A stretch of 57,648 bases of DNA from Bacteroidales bacterium (GTDB lineage Bacteria > Bacteroidota > Bacteroidia > Bacteroidales > UBA932), in NCBI GenBank assembly GCA_017617715.1, contig JAFZVQ010000066.1, forward strand, positions 1 to 57,648, in the 5' to 3' direction. The notes beneath the pieces were generated by a model that was not told the DNA's origin, did not search any database, and saw nothing but the letters and a program-made list of their open reading frames with translations. Shown here one piece after another: positions 16,865 to 25,469 of the stretch. The position numbers and the translations under genes are program-made. Positions within the stretch are counted from its first letter, which is position 1. Each line of letters begins with the position of its first letter.

Positions 16865-17170
16865 AAGGTGGAACGGTCTGCCGCGGCAGAAATGCTGAGG
16901 AAAGTCCGGACAGAACAGGGCGCCTTGCTGCGGAAAGCGCAGATGGGGGTAACCTCATGTCCGCCGTAACAGAAAATAACCGCCTGCGAAGGCAAGGGTG
17001 AAAACGTGAGGCAAGAGCTCACGACGCAGTGCAGCGATGCCCTGCGGGTACGGCACCAGGGTCTGCAAGACCAAGTATACCGGCAGTTGAGGGCGGCCCG
17101 CCTGATGCCGGGGGGTAGGTTGCGAAGATAAATGGCAGAACAAACAGAAACCGGCTTACGGTTCCACCTT
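16865..17170 (+). ncRNA. rnpB: RNase P RNA
   Basis: Catalytic RNA that matures tRNA 5' ends. The universal 5' core GAGGAAAGTCCGGAC is at 16897-16911 and the 3' core ACAGAAACCGGCTTA at 17144-17158. The terminal P1 helix is GGTGGAAC (16867-16874) with GTTCCACC (17161-17168), directly followed by six T residues, so P1 may double as the terminator stem. Length is about 305 bases, a compact A-type RNA. It lies between the LysR-type gene and glpA. Confidence 0.95.
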
Positions 17171-17199
17171 TTTTAAAACCGAAAGTAACACATTACGAT

Positions 17200-18828
17200 A
17201 TGCCAGTGAAAAACGAATTTGATGTCATAATTATCGGTGGCGGCATCACGGGTGCGGGCACTGCGCGCGACTGCGCCATGCGCGGCCTGAAGGTGCTGCT
17301 CATCGAAAGACACGACATCGCCACAGGTGCCACCGGGCGCAACCACGGCCTGCTCCATTCGGGCGCCCGCTACGCCGTGAAGGACAGCGAGTCCGCCGAA
17401 GAGTGCATACGGGAGAACAAGATACTCCGCTCGATAGCCGCCAACTGCGTCGAAGACACGGGCGGCCTTTTCATCACCCTTCCGGAAGACGCCGACGCCG
17501 GCTTCGGCCTGGACTACCAGCAAAAATTCATTGAAGCCTGCACGAAGGCTGGAATTGATGCGCACGCCATCTCCCCCGCCGAGGCCATTGCGATGGAGCC
17601 CTCCGTGAACCCGACGCTCATCGGCGCCGTGGTCGTGCCGGACGGATCCGTGGATCCCTTCCGCCTCTGCGCCGCCAACGTGACCGACGCCGCCATGCAC
17701 GGGGCCAAAATACTCCCTTACACCGAGTTCCTCGATTTCGTGCGCGAAGGCGACACCATCCTCGGCGTGCGCGTCCGGGACGCCCGCAGCGGGCAGGAGT
17801 CCGAATACAGGGCCCCCGTGACCGTGAATGCCGCTGGCATCTGGGGGCACGGAGTGGCCGAAAAGGCCGGTGTGCACATCGGCATGTACCCCGCTAAAGG
17901 CGCCCTGCTCGTCTTCGGGCACCGCGTCAACAACGTGGTGATCAACCGCTGCCGCAAGTCGGCGGACGGCGACATCCTCGTGCCGGGCGACTCCGTGACC
18001 GTGATCGGCACCACGTCCACCAAGGTGCCTTTCGAAGAATGCGACCACATGGAAGTGACTCCGGACGAAGTTCGCCTGCTCCTGCGTGAAGGCTGCGCCC
18101 TCTGCCCCGCCCTCGCCAGCACCCGTATCCTGCGTGCCTATGCAGGCGTGCGGCCTCTGGTTGCCGACGACAGCGACCCCACCGGACGCAGCATCAGCCG
18201 CGGCATTGTGTGCCTCGACCACGAAACGCGCGACGGCATCAAGGGCTTCGTGAGCATCACCGGCGGCAAGCTGATGACCTACCGCCTGATGGCCGAGCTC
18301 GCCACGGACGCCGTGTGCCGCAAGCTGGGCGTCACCCAAGCCTGCACCACCGCCGAGACTCCCCTTCCCGGCTCCGCCGACGGCCGCATCGAATCCGTCA
18401 GCAAGCGCTTCGAAGGCAAGCCCAGCGCCGGCCAGAAAGGCGCCGCGGGCCGCCAGGGCGACCTCGTGGGCAAGATCCACTTCAACACCGAAGCCGACAG
18501 GCAGCTGGTATGCGAATGCGAGAACGTCACGCTTGCGGAAATCAAATACGCCGTAGCGGAACTGGGCGTCCGCAGCCTGGGCGACCTGCGGCGGCGCACG
18601 CGCGTGGGCATGGGCACCTGCCAGGGCACGCTCTGCATACGCAAGGCGGCCAAGGCGCTCGCCGAAGCGCTCGGCGACCCGTCCCTCGCCCCGAAGCTCG
18701 CCGCAGACTATCTGGACGAGCGCTGGAAAGGCATGCGCGCCGTGGGCTGGGGCGCCACCCTCCGCGAAATGGAGTTCATGCAAAGAGTCTATAAATTCGA
18801 GAAACCCTATTCCTATGATGAAGTTTGA
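17200..18828 (+). CDS. glpA: Anaerobic glycerol-3-phosphate dehydrogenase subunit A
   Basis: FAD subunit oxidising sn-glycerol 3-phosphate to dihydroxyacetone phosphate, with electrons passed through GlpB/GlpC to menaquinone. 542 residues. The N-terminal FAD site is VIIIGGGITGAGTARDCAMRG (given here as family motif GGGITGAG), then GATGRNHGLLHSGARY. The C-terminal BFD-like [2Fe-2S] domain has CECENVT and GMGTCQGTLC at about 434-480. It overlaps glpB by 14 bases. I see no clear TAnnTTTG box in the 31 bases after rnpB, so read-through from rnpB or an unusual promoter is possible. Confidence 0.95.
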   Translation: MPVKNEFDVIIIGGGITGAGTARDCAMRGLKVLLIERHDIATGATGRNHGLLHSGARYAVKDSESAEECIRENKILRSIAANCVEDTGGLFITLPEDADAGFGLDYQQKFIEACTKAGIDAHAISPAEAIAMEPSVNPTLIGAVVVPDGSVDPFRLCAANVTDAAMHGAKILPYTEFLDFVREGDTILGVRVRDARSGQESEYRAPVTVNAAGIWGHGVAEKAGVHIGMYPAKGALLVFGHRVNNVVINRCRKSADGDILVPGDSVTVIGTTSTKVPFEECDHMEVTPDEVRLLLREGCALCPALASTRILRAYAGVRPLVADDSDPTGRSISRGIVCLDHETRDGIKGFVSITGGKLMTYRLMAELATDAVCRKLGVTQACTTAETPLPGSADGRIESVSKRFEGKPSAGQKGAAGRQGDLVGKIHFNTEADRQLVCECENVTLAEIKYAVAELGVRSLGDLRRRTRVGMGTCQGTLCIRKAAKALAEALGDPSLAPKLAADYLDERWKGMRAVGWGATLREMEFMQRVYKFEKPYSYDEV

Positions 18829-19393
18829 CGTTGTTGTGATAGGAGGAGGCCTTGCCGGAATGACGGCGGCCACCGAGCTTCAGCGCTCCGGACTCCGCTG
18901 CGCCGTCGTGGCCGCGGGGCTTTCGCTCCACGATGCCCCGCGCCGTGATTTCAAGGCTGCCGGAGGCACTCTCCTCGCCGGTGACATAGTGGTTTCCGGA
19001 CAGATTGAGGGCGGGCGCCTCGTGAGCGTCCGCACCGAAAAGCTGGGCGAAGTCCTGCTCGAGGCCGACTGGTTCGTGCTGGCCACGGGCAAGTATTTCT
19101 CGCAGGGCATCGTGGCCGACATGGACAAAGTCTACGAACCCGTCTTCGGCCTCGACGTGGAATACGACGAAGACCGCTCCGGGTGGTTCGACCCGTCGTT
19201 CGCCGCGCCGCAGCGTTTCCTGGAATTCGGAGTGAAGACCATAGACGGATGCGCGCTCAAGGATGGTTCCCCCATCAGTAACCTGCTGCCCGCCGGCGAA
19301 GTGCTTGCCGGCCTGAGCAGCGCGCAGGGCGACGCCACCGCCGCAATCAGGCAGAGCGCGCTGGACGCTGTAGCAATAATAAGGAGGAAATAG
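18815..19393 (+). CDS. glpB: Anaerobic glycerol-3-phosphate dehydrogenase subunit B, short form
   Basis: 192 residues against about 420 in E. coli GlpB. The N-terminal flavin-binding motif FDVVVIGGGLAGMTAATELQ and a C-terminal flavin segment GEVLAGLSSAQGDATAAIRQ are kept, along with FVLATGKYFSQGIV in the middle. About half of the usual central sequence is absent, with no sign of frameshift. Start options are two adjacent ATGs (18815, 18818), both inside the end of glpA. The position between glpA and glpC supports the assignment as the subunit linking GlpA to GlpC. Confidence 0.85.
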   Translation: MMKFDVVVIGGGLAGMTAATELQRSGLRCAVVAAGLSLHDAPRRDFKAAGGTLLAGDIVVSGQIEGGRLVSVRTEKLGEVLLEADWFVLATGKYFSQGIVADMDKVYEPVFGLDVEYDEDRSGWFDPSFAAPQRFLEFGVKTIDGCALKDGSPISNLLPAGEVLAGLSSAQGDATAAIRQSALDAVAIIRRK

Positions 19394-19395
19394 CT

Positions 19396-20631
19396 ATGCA
19401 GGAGACCAATATAAGCGCAAAGAACTTCGAACAGTGCCAGAAGTGTTCGATATGCGAGACCGTGTGCCCCGTGATGGCCAACAATCCGGCCTATGGCGGC
19501 CCCAAGCGTTCAGGCCCCGACGGCGAGCGCTACCGCTTGAAGAACGGCATATTCTTCGACGATTCGCTGAAATACTGTCTCAACTGCAAACGTTGCGAGG
19601 TGGCATGCCCCTCCGGAGTGCGCATCGCCGACCTGATTCAGCAGGCCCGCATAGACTACGGCAGGAAAGCTCCCAAGCTGAGGGACATGATGCTTGCCAG
19701 CACCGACCAGATGGGTCCGGTCGCAGGCGCCTTCGCCCCCCTGGTGAATTTCTCCCTCGGGCTCTCCCCCGTCAAGGGCCTCATGGACCTGACCTTAGGC
19801 ATCGACAAGCACCGCACCCTGCCCAAGTATTCCTCCGAGACCTTCGTCCACTGGTTCAAGAAGAACGCGGCAGCAAAGCAGGACGCCTTCAGGAAACACA
19901 TAAGTTACTTCCACGGCTGCTACGCCAATTTCAACTATCCCCAGCTCGGAAAGGACTTCGTGGCCGTGCTCAACGCCTTCGGCTACGGGGTGCACCTGAT
20001 CGACGAGCGCTGCTGCGGCGTGGCGAAGATTGCCAACGGCATGATTCCCGCCGCCACGCGCGACGCCAGGACGAACATCGCCGAATTCGAAAAGGCCGTC
20101 TCGCAGGGCCGCGACATAGTGACCGTGTCCACCACCTGCACCATGACGCTGCTTGAGGAATATCCTGAGCTGCTGAAAGTTGACAATTCCAAGGTGAAGG
20201 ATCACATCAGCCTCGTGGAGCAGTTCCTATACAAGGCAATTGCTTCCGGGGAGGTCAAGCCGGTGTGGAAGGAAGGCTACAAGGCGCGCGCCGCCTACCA
20301 CTGCCCCTGCCATCAGGAAAGGCTGGGCCTCGGCATCTTCACCACAGAGCTCCTGAAGATGATTCCCGGCATGGAGTTGACCGAACTGGAGAGCAACTGC
20401 TGCGGCATCGCCGGCACCTACGGATTCAAGAAGGAGAACTACAAGTATTCGCAGATGATAGGCAAGCCCCTGTTCGACGACATAGCCGCACAGGCTCCGG
20501 AATTCGTGGCCTGCGAGTGCGAGACTTGCAAATGGCAGATTGAGATGTCCACGGGCGTGCCCGTGAAGAATCCGGTCAGCATACTGGCAGAAGCCCTCGA
20601 CCTGGAGGCGACAGCCGCCGCTAACCGTTGA
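19396..20631 (+). CDS. glpC: Anaerobic glycerol-3-phosphate dehydrogenase subunit C
   Basis: Iron-sulfur subunit passing electrons to the quinone pool. 411 residues. Two [4Fe-4S] motifs lie near the N-terminus (CQKCSICETVCP and CLNCKRCEVACP). Two CCG domains follow: HGCYANF...ERCCGVA...TTCTMTL and HCPCHQE...SNCCGIAGTYG...CETCKWQ. An AAGGAGGA Shine-Dalgarno sequence at 19381-19388 lies seven bases before the ATG, notable because such sites are rare in this phylum. The 3' end overlaps rimO on the other strand by 11 bases. Confidence 0.95.
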   Translation: MQETNISAKNFEQCQKCSICETVCPVMANNPAYGGPKRSGPDGERYRLKNGIFFDDSLKYCLNCKRCEVACPSGVRIADLIQQARIDYGRKAPKLRDMMLASTDQMGPVAGAFAPLVNFSLGLSPVKGLMDLTLGIDKHRTLPKYSSETFVHWFKKNAAAKQDAFRKHISYFHGCYANFNYPQLGKDFVAVLNAFGYGVHLIDERCCGVAKIANGMIPAATRDARTNIAEFEKAVSQGRDIVTVSTTCTMTLLEEYPELLKVDNSKVKDHISLVEQFLYKAIASGEVKPVWKEGYKARAAYHCPCHQERLGLGIFTTELLKMIPGMELTELESNCCGIAGTYGFKKENYKYSQMIGKPLFDDIAAQAPEFVACECETCKWQIEMSTGVPVKNPVSILAEALDLEATAAANR

Positions 20632-21901
20632 TTATTTCGCCGAGCAGGTCGTATTCCCCTGCTTCCGTGATACGGACGTCAAGATAGGCGCCGACGGGTA
20701 TTCCGCCGGCGTTTTTCACTATTATCTCCCCGTCCACTTCGGGGCTTTCGGCGTAGCTGCGGCAGACCAGTGAATCGCCGACCACTGAGTCCACAAGCAC
20801 GCGCGCCGTCGTGCCCACGCGGGACTGGTTGAATTCCAGGGAGATACCGGCCTGCAGAGACATAAGGTCTTCGAGCCTGCGGCGCTTCTCGTCCTCGGGG
20901 ATGTAATCTTTCAGGTTGGCCGCGCCCCAGGTGCCTTCCTCTTCGGAATAGCAGAATGCTCCGAGCCTCTCGAACCTGGCTTCGCGCACGAAGTCGATCA
21001 GTTCTTCGAAATCCTCCTCGCTCTCCCCGGGATGCCCGACTATCATGGTGGTGCGGAGCACTACGCCGGGCACGCGGGCACGGAGCTTGGCTATGAGTTC
21101 GCGGGTGCCGGCGGAGTCGATATGGCGGTGCATGTTCTTCAGGACGCGGTCGCTGATGTGCTGCAGCGGTATATCCAAGTACTTGCATACCTTTGGATTA
21201 TCAGCCATCTCCTCGAGCACGTCTTCAGGAAAGTCGGTAGGATAGGAATAGTGTATCCTGAGACGTTCCACGCCCTCGATAGCCGAGAGGCGCCGCAGCA
21301 GTTCGGCAAGGGTCCTGCGGCCATAGAGGTCGAGGCCGTAAAAGGTGGTGTCCTGGGCGATGAGTATCAGTTCGCTCACCCCTTCGGCCACGAGGCCGCG
21401 CGCTTCCGTCTCCAGGTCCTCCATGGGCACGGATTTATGGGCGCCCCGTATGAACGGTATGGCACAGTAGGAGCAGCGGCGGTCGCAGCCTTCGGAAATC
21501 TTCAGGTAGGCGTAGCCCCTGTGCGCCTCCTGCCTTCTGGTTGTGAACCGGGAAGGAGGCGCGCCGAGGTATTTCAGCAGCGGATTCATGTCGCGGGCGC
21601 CGAACCAGGCGTCCACTTCTGGGATGAGGGCGGGCATCTCGGCGGCGTAGCGCTGCGACAGGCAGCCGAACACCACCAGTTTATCCACTTCTCCCCTCTT
21701 CTTGGCCTCCACGCCCTCCAGCACGGCCTGTATCGACTCTTCCTTGGCGTCGCCGATAAAGCCGCAGGTGTTGTAGAGCAGGTAGTCGAATGGGGCTTCC
21801 CCGCATAAGGAGAACTCTTCCGGGGGCAGGGCCGCCAGAAGATGTTCCGTGTCGACGCTGTTTTTGGAACAGCCTAAAGTGATGACTTTAAGCCTCTTCA
21901 A
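20621..21901 (-). CDS. rimO: Ribosomal protein S12 methylthiotransferase
   Basis: Radical SAM enzyme adding a methylthio group to the conserved aspartate of S12. 426 residues. The UPF0004 cluster cysteines are Cys11 (LGCSKN), Cys46 (NTCGFIG) and Cys80 (FGCLSQR). The radical SAM motif C-x3-C-x2-C is at 139-146 (GCDRRCSYCAIPFIRG). A C-terminal TRAM domain follows. The first start codon available is TTG at 21901, which gives the family-typical MKRLKVITLGCSKN; it lies 14 bases inside the preceding gene, consistent with coupling. Confidence 0.95.
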   Translation of the reverse strand: MKRLKVITLGCSKNSVDTEHLLAALPPEEFSLCGEAPFDYLLYNTCGFIGDAKEESIQAVLEGVEAKKRGEVDKLVVFGCLSQRYAAEMPALIPEVDAWFGARDMNPLLKYLGAPPSRFTTRRQEAHRGYAYLKISEGCDRRCSYCAIPFIRGAHKSVPMEDLETEARGLVAEGVSELILIAQDTTFYGLDLYGRRTLAELLRRLSAIEGVERLRIHYSYPTDFPEDVLEEMADNPKVCKYLDIPLQHISDRVLKNMHRHIDSAGTRELIAKLRARVPGVVLRTTMIVGHPGESEEDFEELIDFVREARFERLGAFCYSEEEGTWGAANLKDYIPEDEKRRRLEDLMSLQAGISLEFNQSRVGTTARVLVDSVVGDSLVCRSYAESPEVDGEIIVKNAGGIPVGAYLDVRITEAGEYDLLGEIING

Positions 21902-22850
21902 CTTGCGCTTCTCTTTCCTCGTCGGTCACGAAATCGAGGGATGCGAACTTGACGAGCTCGTCGTACCACTCCAGGACCTTCTTCATATGGGACACATAGA
22001 AACGGTCCTCGTCGTAATTGGGCACAGCCTTGATGAAGAAAGCCTTGATTTCATCTGCCGGGGACTTGGGGCCGGGCACTGCCGCGCCTTCGTCGGCGGC
22101 CTTCTTCATTGCGGTGAACACTTCGGCGAGGCGCATTTCGCCTTCGGAAGTGTAGATGGCTATGTCGGAAAGGGTGGAAATACGGCTGTGGGCGTCGAAG
22201 GCAGTGCGCTTCTTGTCGCTGAGTGATTCGGCGATGGCGCCGTTGCGGGCCTGCGCCACATAAAGATAGAGGCCGTGCTGTCCGGAGACGGACAGGATCT
22301 TGGCCAGGTTGGTTTTCATTGTTATGCTTTGTTTAATTGTTTGTAAATATTTATCTGTCAATTCGATAAGCTCTTCCTTCGAACCATCGTTGCGTATAGT
22401 CCAGTCCGCCCGGGACTCTTCGAAGCTCTGCAGGCGGCCGCGACGGGCGGCTTCCGGATTCCTTTCGATGCGCCTGGTTTCCGGAGCCGTGACAAGCAGC
22501 ACGCGGTCGTAGAGACCGTCGAAGGCCGGCTTGTCCAGGGCTATGGCCGACTCCACAAAGGCGAGCGGCGAATCCAGGCTCTCCTTCCAGGCCTTAAGGT
22601 CCCCTGCCAAAAGCGGATACACCAGGCGTTCGAGCTTAAGCCTCAGGGCGTCATCCTCGAAAATGCGGCGCAGCTCAGTGAAAGGGATTCCAAGCTCCTG
22701 CTCAATCCGGCCTTTCAGACCGGGGACGCTATCATACAGGGCCTTGCATCGGGAATCGCAGTCATAGACAGGCCATCCCCGGCTTTCCAGGTGCCGGCAG
22801 ACGGTGGATTTGCCGCCGCCGATGGGGCCCGTGACGAGAACCGTGGTCAT
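21888..22850 (-). CDS. coaE: Dephospho-CoA kinase fused in frame to a DUF5606 domain
   Basis: CoaE phosphorylates dephospho-CoA, the last step of CoA synthesis. Residues 1-177 are CoaE: P-loop VTGPIGGGKST, YDCDSRCKALY, PLLAGDL and the lid region RRIERNPEAARRGRLQSFEESR. The frame then runs without a stop into a Bacteroidota DUF5606 domain (residues 178-320: LAKILSVSGQHGLYLYVAQ, STLSDIAIYTSEGEM). An internal ATG at 22319 begins exactly where separate DUF5606 proteins usually start, so the cell may make a fusion, a separate 143-residue protein (21888-22319), or both. The ATG overlaps the YbbR-like stop (ATGA); rimO follows with a 14-base overlap. Confidence 0.88.
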   Translation of the reverse strand: MTTVLVTGPIGGGKSTVCRHLESRGWPVYDCDSRCKALYDSVPGLKGRIEQELGIPFTELRRIFEDDALRLKLERLVYPLLAGDLKAWKESLDSPLAFVESAIALDKPAFDGLYDRVLLVTAPETRRIERNPEAARRGRLQSFEESRADWTIRNDGSKEELIELTDKYLQTIKQSITMKTNLAKILSVSGQHGLYLYVAQARNGAIAESLSDKKRTAFDAHSRISTLSDIAIYTSEGEMRLAEVFTAMKKAADEGAAVPGPKSPADEIKAFFIKAVPNYDEDRFYVSHMKKVLEWYDELVKFASLDFVTDEEREAQVEEA

Positions 22851-23776
22851 TCCGCTTCCTCCCTTTCCACGCAGTCGAACACTTCCGGTTCCATGTGCCA
22901 CTCGATCACATAAGCGGGCATATTGTCGCAGTGCGGCACGCAACGGCCGGTCAGCGAACCCTGGAATTCGGCATAGTCGATGTAGAATTCGCAAGTCTCG
23001 GCCGGGTTGCTCCTGGCCGGGAACTGGCAGCGGAACACGGCGGTCGCGGAGGATGGATACACCGAGAAGCCGGTCCCGAGGGGCACGCCCCGCGCGCCTA
23101 TCTTCACTTCGGAGCGCAGTTCGACGTAGCGCACCACGTCGAGCGACCACGCCACTTCCGTGTCGGACATGCGCACGCCGGGGGCCTGGATCAGGCGCAC
23201 GGCACCGTTGACACTCTTGGACAAGTCGCTGAAGCTCAGGTCCTTGGTCAGCACGGCGTCGAGCGAGGCAAGCGAAGACTTGCTGCCATACACCGTCACC
23301 GAATCCGGATGCAGCACCACGGGCCCGGAGGCCATGTACTGCGGCTTGTAGGTGGCGGAAAACACGGCGCGCACCGGCACCGTCTTGTAGTTCTCAGCGG
23401 CAAACTGGAAGGTGTAGCTCTGATTGAGAAAGGTGAGTAAAGTCACGTCTTCCCCGAATATCTCGGAGGCGTACTTGGCCATTTCGGCAGCGGACACGGT
23501 GTAGCGGTCATCCCCGCTGTAGACCAGGTCCTCTGCGTGAATCTTCACCTTGATGTCCCTCTTCTGGTGGCTGAGCTGTATGTGCTTGAAACCGGTGGCG
23601 GAACAGCGGGCGCTCACCAACACCGATTCGCGGGCTACGCTGGCCCTCCCCTTCAGGCTGCTTTCAGGCAGCACAGACACGCTCACAACCCTTGCATATT
23701 CTTGCGAGAGGTTGTGAATCAGCCAGATGCTTGCGGAAAGCAGGAGGCAAAGAAGGAATTGCGACCAGCGCTTCAA
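22847..23776 (-). CDS. YbbR-like domain protein
   Basis: 309 residues with an N-terminal signal anchor (FLLCLLLSASIWLIHNL) and periplasm-facing beta-rich repeats typical of YbbR/CdaR-like proteins (VPVRAVFSATYKPQYMASG, VTVYGSKSSLASLDAV). In Firmicutes YbbR proteins regulate the diadenylate cyclase; whether that holds here is unknown. No ATG fits; TTG at 23776, five bases after the yajC stop, is the likely start. It sits between yajC and coaE, the usual Bacteroidota order. Confidence 0.85.
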   Translation of the reverse strand: MKRWSQFLLCLLLSASIWLIHNLSQEYARVVSVSVLPESSLKGRASVARESVLVSARCSATGFKHIQLSHQKRDIKVKIHAEDLVYSGDDRYTVSAAEMAKYASEIFGEDVTLLTFLNQSYTFQFAAENYKTVPVRAVFSATYKPQYMASGPVVLHPDSVTVYGSKSSLASLDAVLTKDLSFSDLSKSVNGAVRLIQAPGVRMSDTEVAWSLDVVRYVELRSEVKIGARGVPLGTGFSVYPSSATAVFRCQFPARSNPAETCEFYIDYAEFQGSLTGRCVPHCDNMPAYVIEWHMEPEVFDCVEREEAE

Positions 23777-23781
23777 CGACG

Positions 23782-24135
23782 CTACTTGTTATCGGACTGG
23801 GGAGCGGTGCTCTCGGAGAAGTCCTGCTGGAGGGACGCCTTGTCCACACGGAGCTTCACGTCGCCGTCGACCTTGAGGAGCACGGTCCTGCTGTCGGGAT
23901 TGACTTCGGCGATGGTGCCGTAGATGCCGCCGGCGGTGACCACCTTGTCGCCTTTCTTGAGGCCGCTGCGGAACTGCTCCATCTTCTTCTGCTGCTGGCG
24001 CTGGGGCCTGATCATGAAGAGCCACATCACTACGAAGATAAGGATGAGCATGATCCACATGGTCCAGCCGCCGCCCTGCTGGGGGGCTCCTCCGGCCGCT
24101 CCGGCCGCCTGGAGAACGATAGTAAGTAAATTCAT
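23782..24135 (-). CDS. yajC: Preprotein translocase subunit YajC
   Basis: Small Sec accessory membrane protein, 117 residues. One membrane span (MWIMLILIFVVMWLFMI, about 26-42) is followed by the family motif RPQRQQQKKMEQF, then KKGDKVVTAGGIYGTIAEV and a short cytoplasmic beta domain. The N-terminus contains a Gly/Gln-rich stretch. The ATG overlaps the nusB stop by four bases. Confidence 0.95.
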   Translation of the reverse strand: MNLLTIVLQAAGAAGGAPQQGGGWTMWIMLILIFVVMWLFMIRPQRQQQKKMEQFRSGLKKGDKVVTAGGIYGTIAEVNPDSRTVLLKVDGDVKLRVDKASLQQDFSESTAPQSDNK

Positions 24136-25058
24136 AAAGCTTTATTTTTATTGATCAATTTGTCCAGTACTCCGTTCACGAAGGCACGGCTCTCGGGCGT
24201 GCTGTAGTATTTGGAGATTTCGACGTATTCGTTGATAGTCGTACGGTAATCTATGTTGGTGGTCGCGTCGGCTTCGGCCAGGCCGCAGATTATCAGGGCA
24301 AGGTCGGTGGCGCAGATGCGGTTGGTATCCCACTTGGGGGTGACGTCGGAGACCATCTGGTAGTAGCGGTCGAAGTTGCGGCAGGCCGTGCGCACCACGT
24401 TGTACACGAAGGCCTTGTCGCTGTCCTTGCCCTCCGAGCCGGGCATTTCGCTCATGTAGAGCTCGGGGAGAGCCCAGGGACGGCCCTTGCCAAGCTGCTC
24501 CATGGCGCGGCAGCACCACTGGAGCGCATACTCAAGCTCGTCGTTCCAGTAGATGGAGAGGTCTTCGAGTATGTCTTCCAGGTCGGGGTTGCCGGAGAAT
24601 TCTTCCTCGTAAATATGCACGAACAAGGCAGCGTCTTCAGCGAGCGACTCTCCCGGTGCTTCCATATAAGCCTTGAACCAGTCCTTGCTGCGGATGGATT
24701 CATAGAGGCGGCGAAGGAACACGTCGTCGTTCTCCCAGGTGATCTTCTTTTTCTTGATGAGCTTTGAGAAATCGGGGTCGGAAGCAAGCAGGGGGGCGAT
24801 CCTGTTGTGGACGAACTTCATGTTGGGGTTCAGCTCTTCGGATGAAGGATTGAATTTGGAACGTGCCGCCTCGATCCGGGAAAGAGCCTCGTCGGTAAGC
24901 GGTCCCGCAAGGGCAAGCATGCGCAGGTAGAGGTCCCTGGTAGCTTCGCAGGAGCGTTCGAGCTCGAACTCAGCGTCGCCCTTAGTCATTGCAGGATTTT
25001 CCACACGCGAATAGACCACTTTGAAGGCCTTGATCCGGAGGATTCTTCTGTTCAGCAT
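24132..25058 (-). CDS. nusB: Transcription antitermination protein NusB, long Bacteroidota form
   Basis: RNA-binding factor for rRNA antitermination. 308 residues, about twice E. coli NusB (139). The N-terminus LNRRILRIKAFKVVYS is the NusB start. A long helical insert fills the middle (about 50-215). The second conserved half ATDLALIICGLAE...IDYRTTINEYVEISKYYSTPESRAFVNGVLDKL is near the end. The ATG at 25058 is chosen over an in-frame TTG three codons upstream. Promoter -7 box TATCTTTG lies at 25081-25088. It heads the operon nusB-yajC-ybbR-coaE-rimO. Confidence 0.93.
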   Translation of the reverse strand: MLNRRILRIKAFKVVYSRVENPAMTKGDAEFELERSCEATRDLYLRMLALAGPLTDEALSRIEAARSKFNPSSEELNPNMKFVHNRIAPLLASDPDFSKLIKKKKITWENDDVFLRRLYESIRSKDWFKAYMEAPGESLAEDAALFVHIYEEEFSGNPDLEDILEDLSIYWNDELEYALQWCCRAMEQLGKGRPWALPELYMSEMPGSEGKDSDKAFVYNVVRTACRNFDRYYQMVSDVTPKWDTNRICATDLALIICGLAEADATTNIDYRTTINEYVEISKYYSTPESRAFVNGVLDKLINKNKAL

Positions 25059-25080
25059 AGATTTCAAAAAAAATTTACTG

Positions 25081-25098
25081 CAAAGATAATAGTTATCT
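25081..25098 (-). promoter_or_regulatory. nusB promoter overlapped by palindrome AGATAATAGTTATCT
   Basis: The -7 box TATCTTTG is at 25081-25088 (minus strand). A perfect palindrome with a three-base centre, AGATAA/TTATCT, spans 25084-25098 and covers half of that box. The divergent PUR-gene box lies 12 bases further on, at 25111-25118. Confidence 0.5.
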
Positions 25099-25110
25099 GA
25101 GAAAATATTC

Positions 25111-25118
25111 TAATTTTG
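25111..25118 (+). promoter_or_regulatory. -7 box TAATTTTG of the PUR-domain gene
   Basis: TAATTTTG fits TAnnTTTG and would give a leader of about 25 bases before the ATG at 25148. The -33 region overlaps the palindrome and the opposing nusB promoter. Confidence 0.55.
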
Positions 25119-25147
25119 CATAGTTATACATTAATTTTTTTATCGTT

Positions 25148-25465
25148 ATGGTCAGAGACGACTACAATTCCGAGGACGTTTATTCAAAGCCCGTCAGGGC
25201 CGGCAAGCGCACCTATTTCTTCGATGTGAAATCGACGAAAGGCAACAACGACTTTTTCCTCACCATCACCGAAAGCAAGAGGCGCAACAATCCTGATGGC
25301 TCATTCACGTACGACAAACACAAGATTTTCCTGTATAAAGAGGACTTCGAGAAATTCCGCGAAGGCCTTGATGAAGTCATAACCTACATCAAGGACAACT
25401 GCTTCGGCGGCACCATCCCCCAGAGGGAGCCGGACGAAAGGTCAGTAGAATTCGAAGACCTGTAG
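25148..25465 (+). CDS. PUR-alpha-like nucleic-acid-binding protein (DUF3276)
   Basis: 105 residues, a single PUR repeat as in the DUF3276 family. VRAGKRTYFFDVKSTKGNNDFFLTITESK is the conserved beta-sheet, and KHKIFLYKEDFEKFREGLDEVITYIKDN the C-terminal strand and helix. Bacterial PUR proteins bind single-stranded DNA and RNA and often act as regulators (for example in Borrelia), so an RNA- or DNA-binding regulatory role is likely but not specific. It is followed four bases later by an amidohydrolase gene on the same transcript. Confidence 0.92.
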   Translation: MVRDDYNSEDVYSKPVRAGKRTYFFDVKSTKGNNDFFLTITESKRRNNPDGSFTYDKHKIFLYKEDFEKFREGLDEVITYIKDNCFGGTIPQREPDERSVEFEDL

Positions 25466-25469
25466 TAAA

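Noticed and set aside
17173-18873. A 566-codon minus-strand frame antisense to glpA
   Set aside because: Low-complexity His/Ala/Gly-rich composition typical of a GC-rich shadow frame; glpA on the plus strand is intact.
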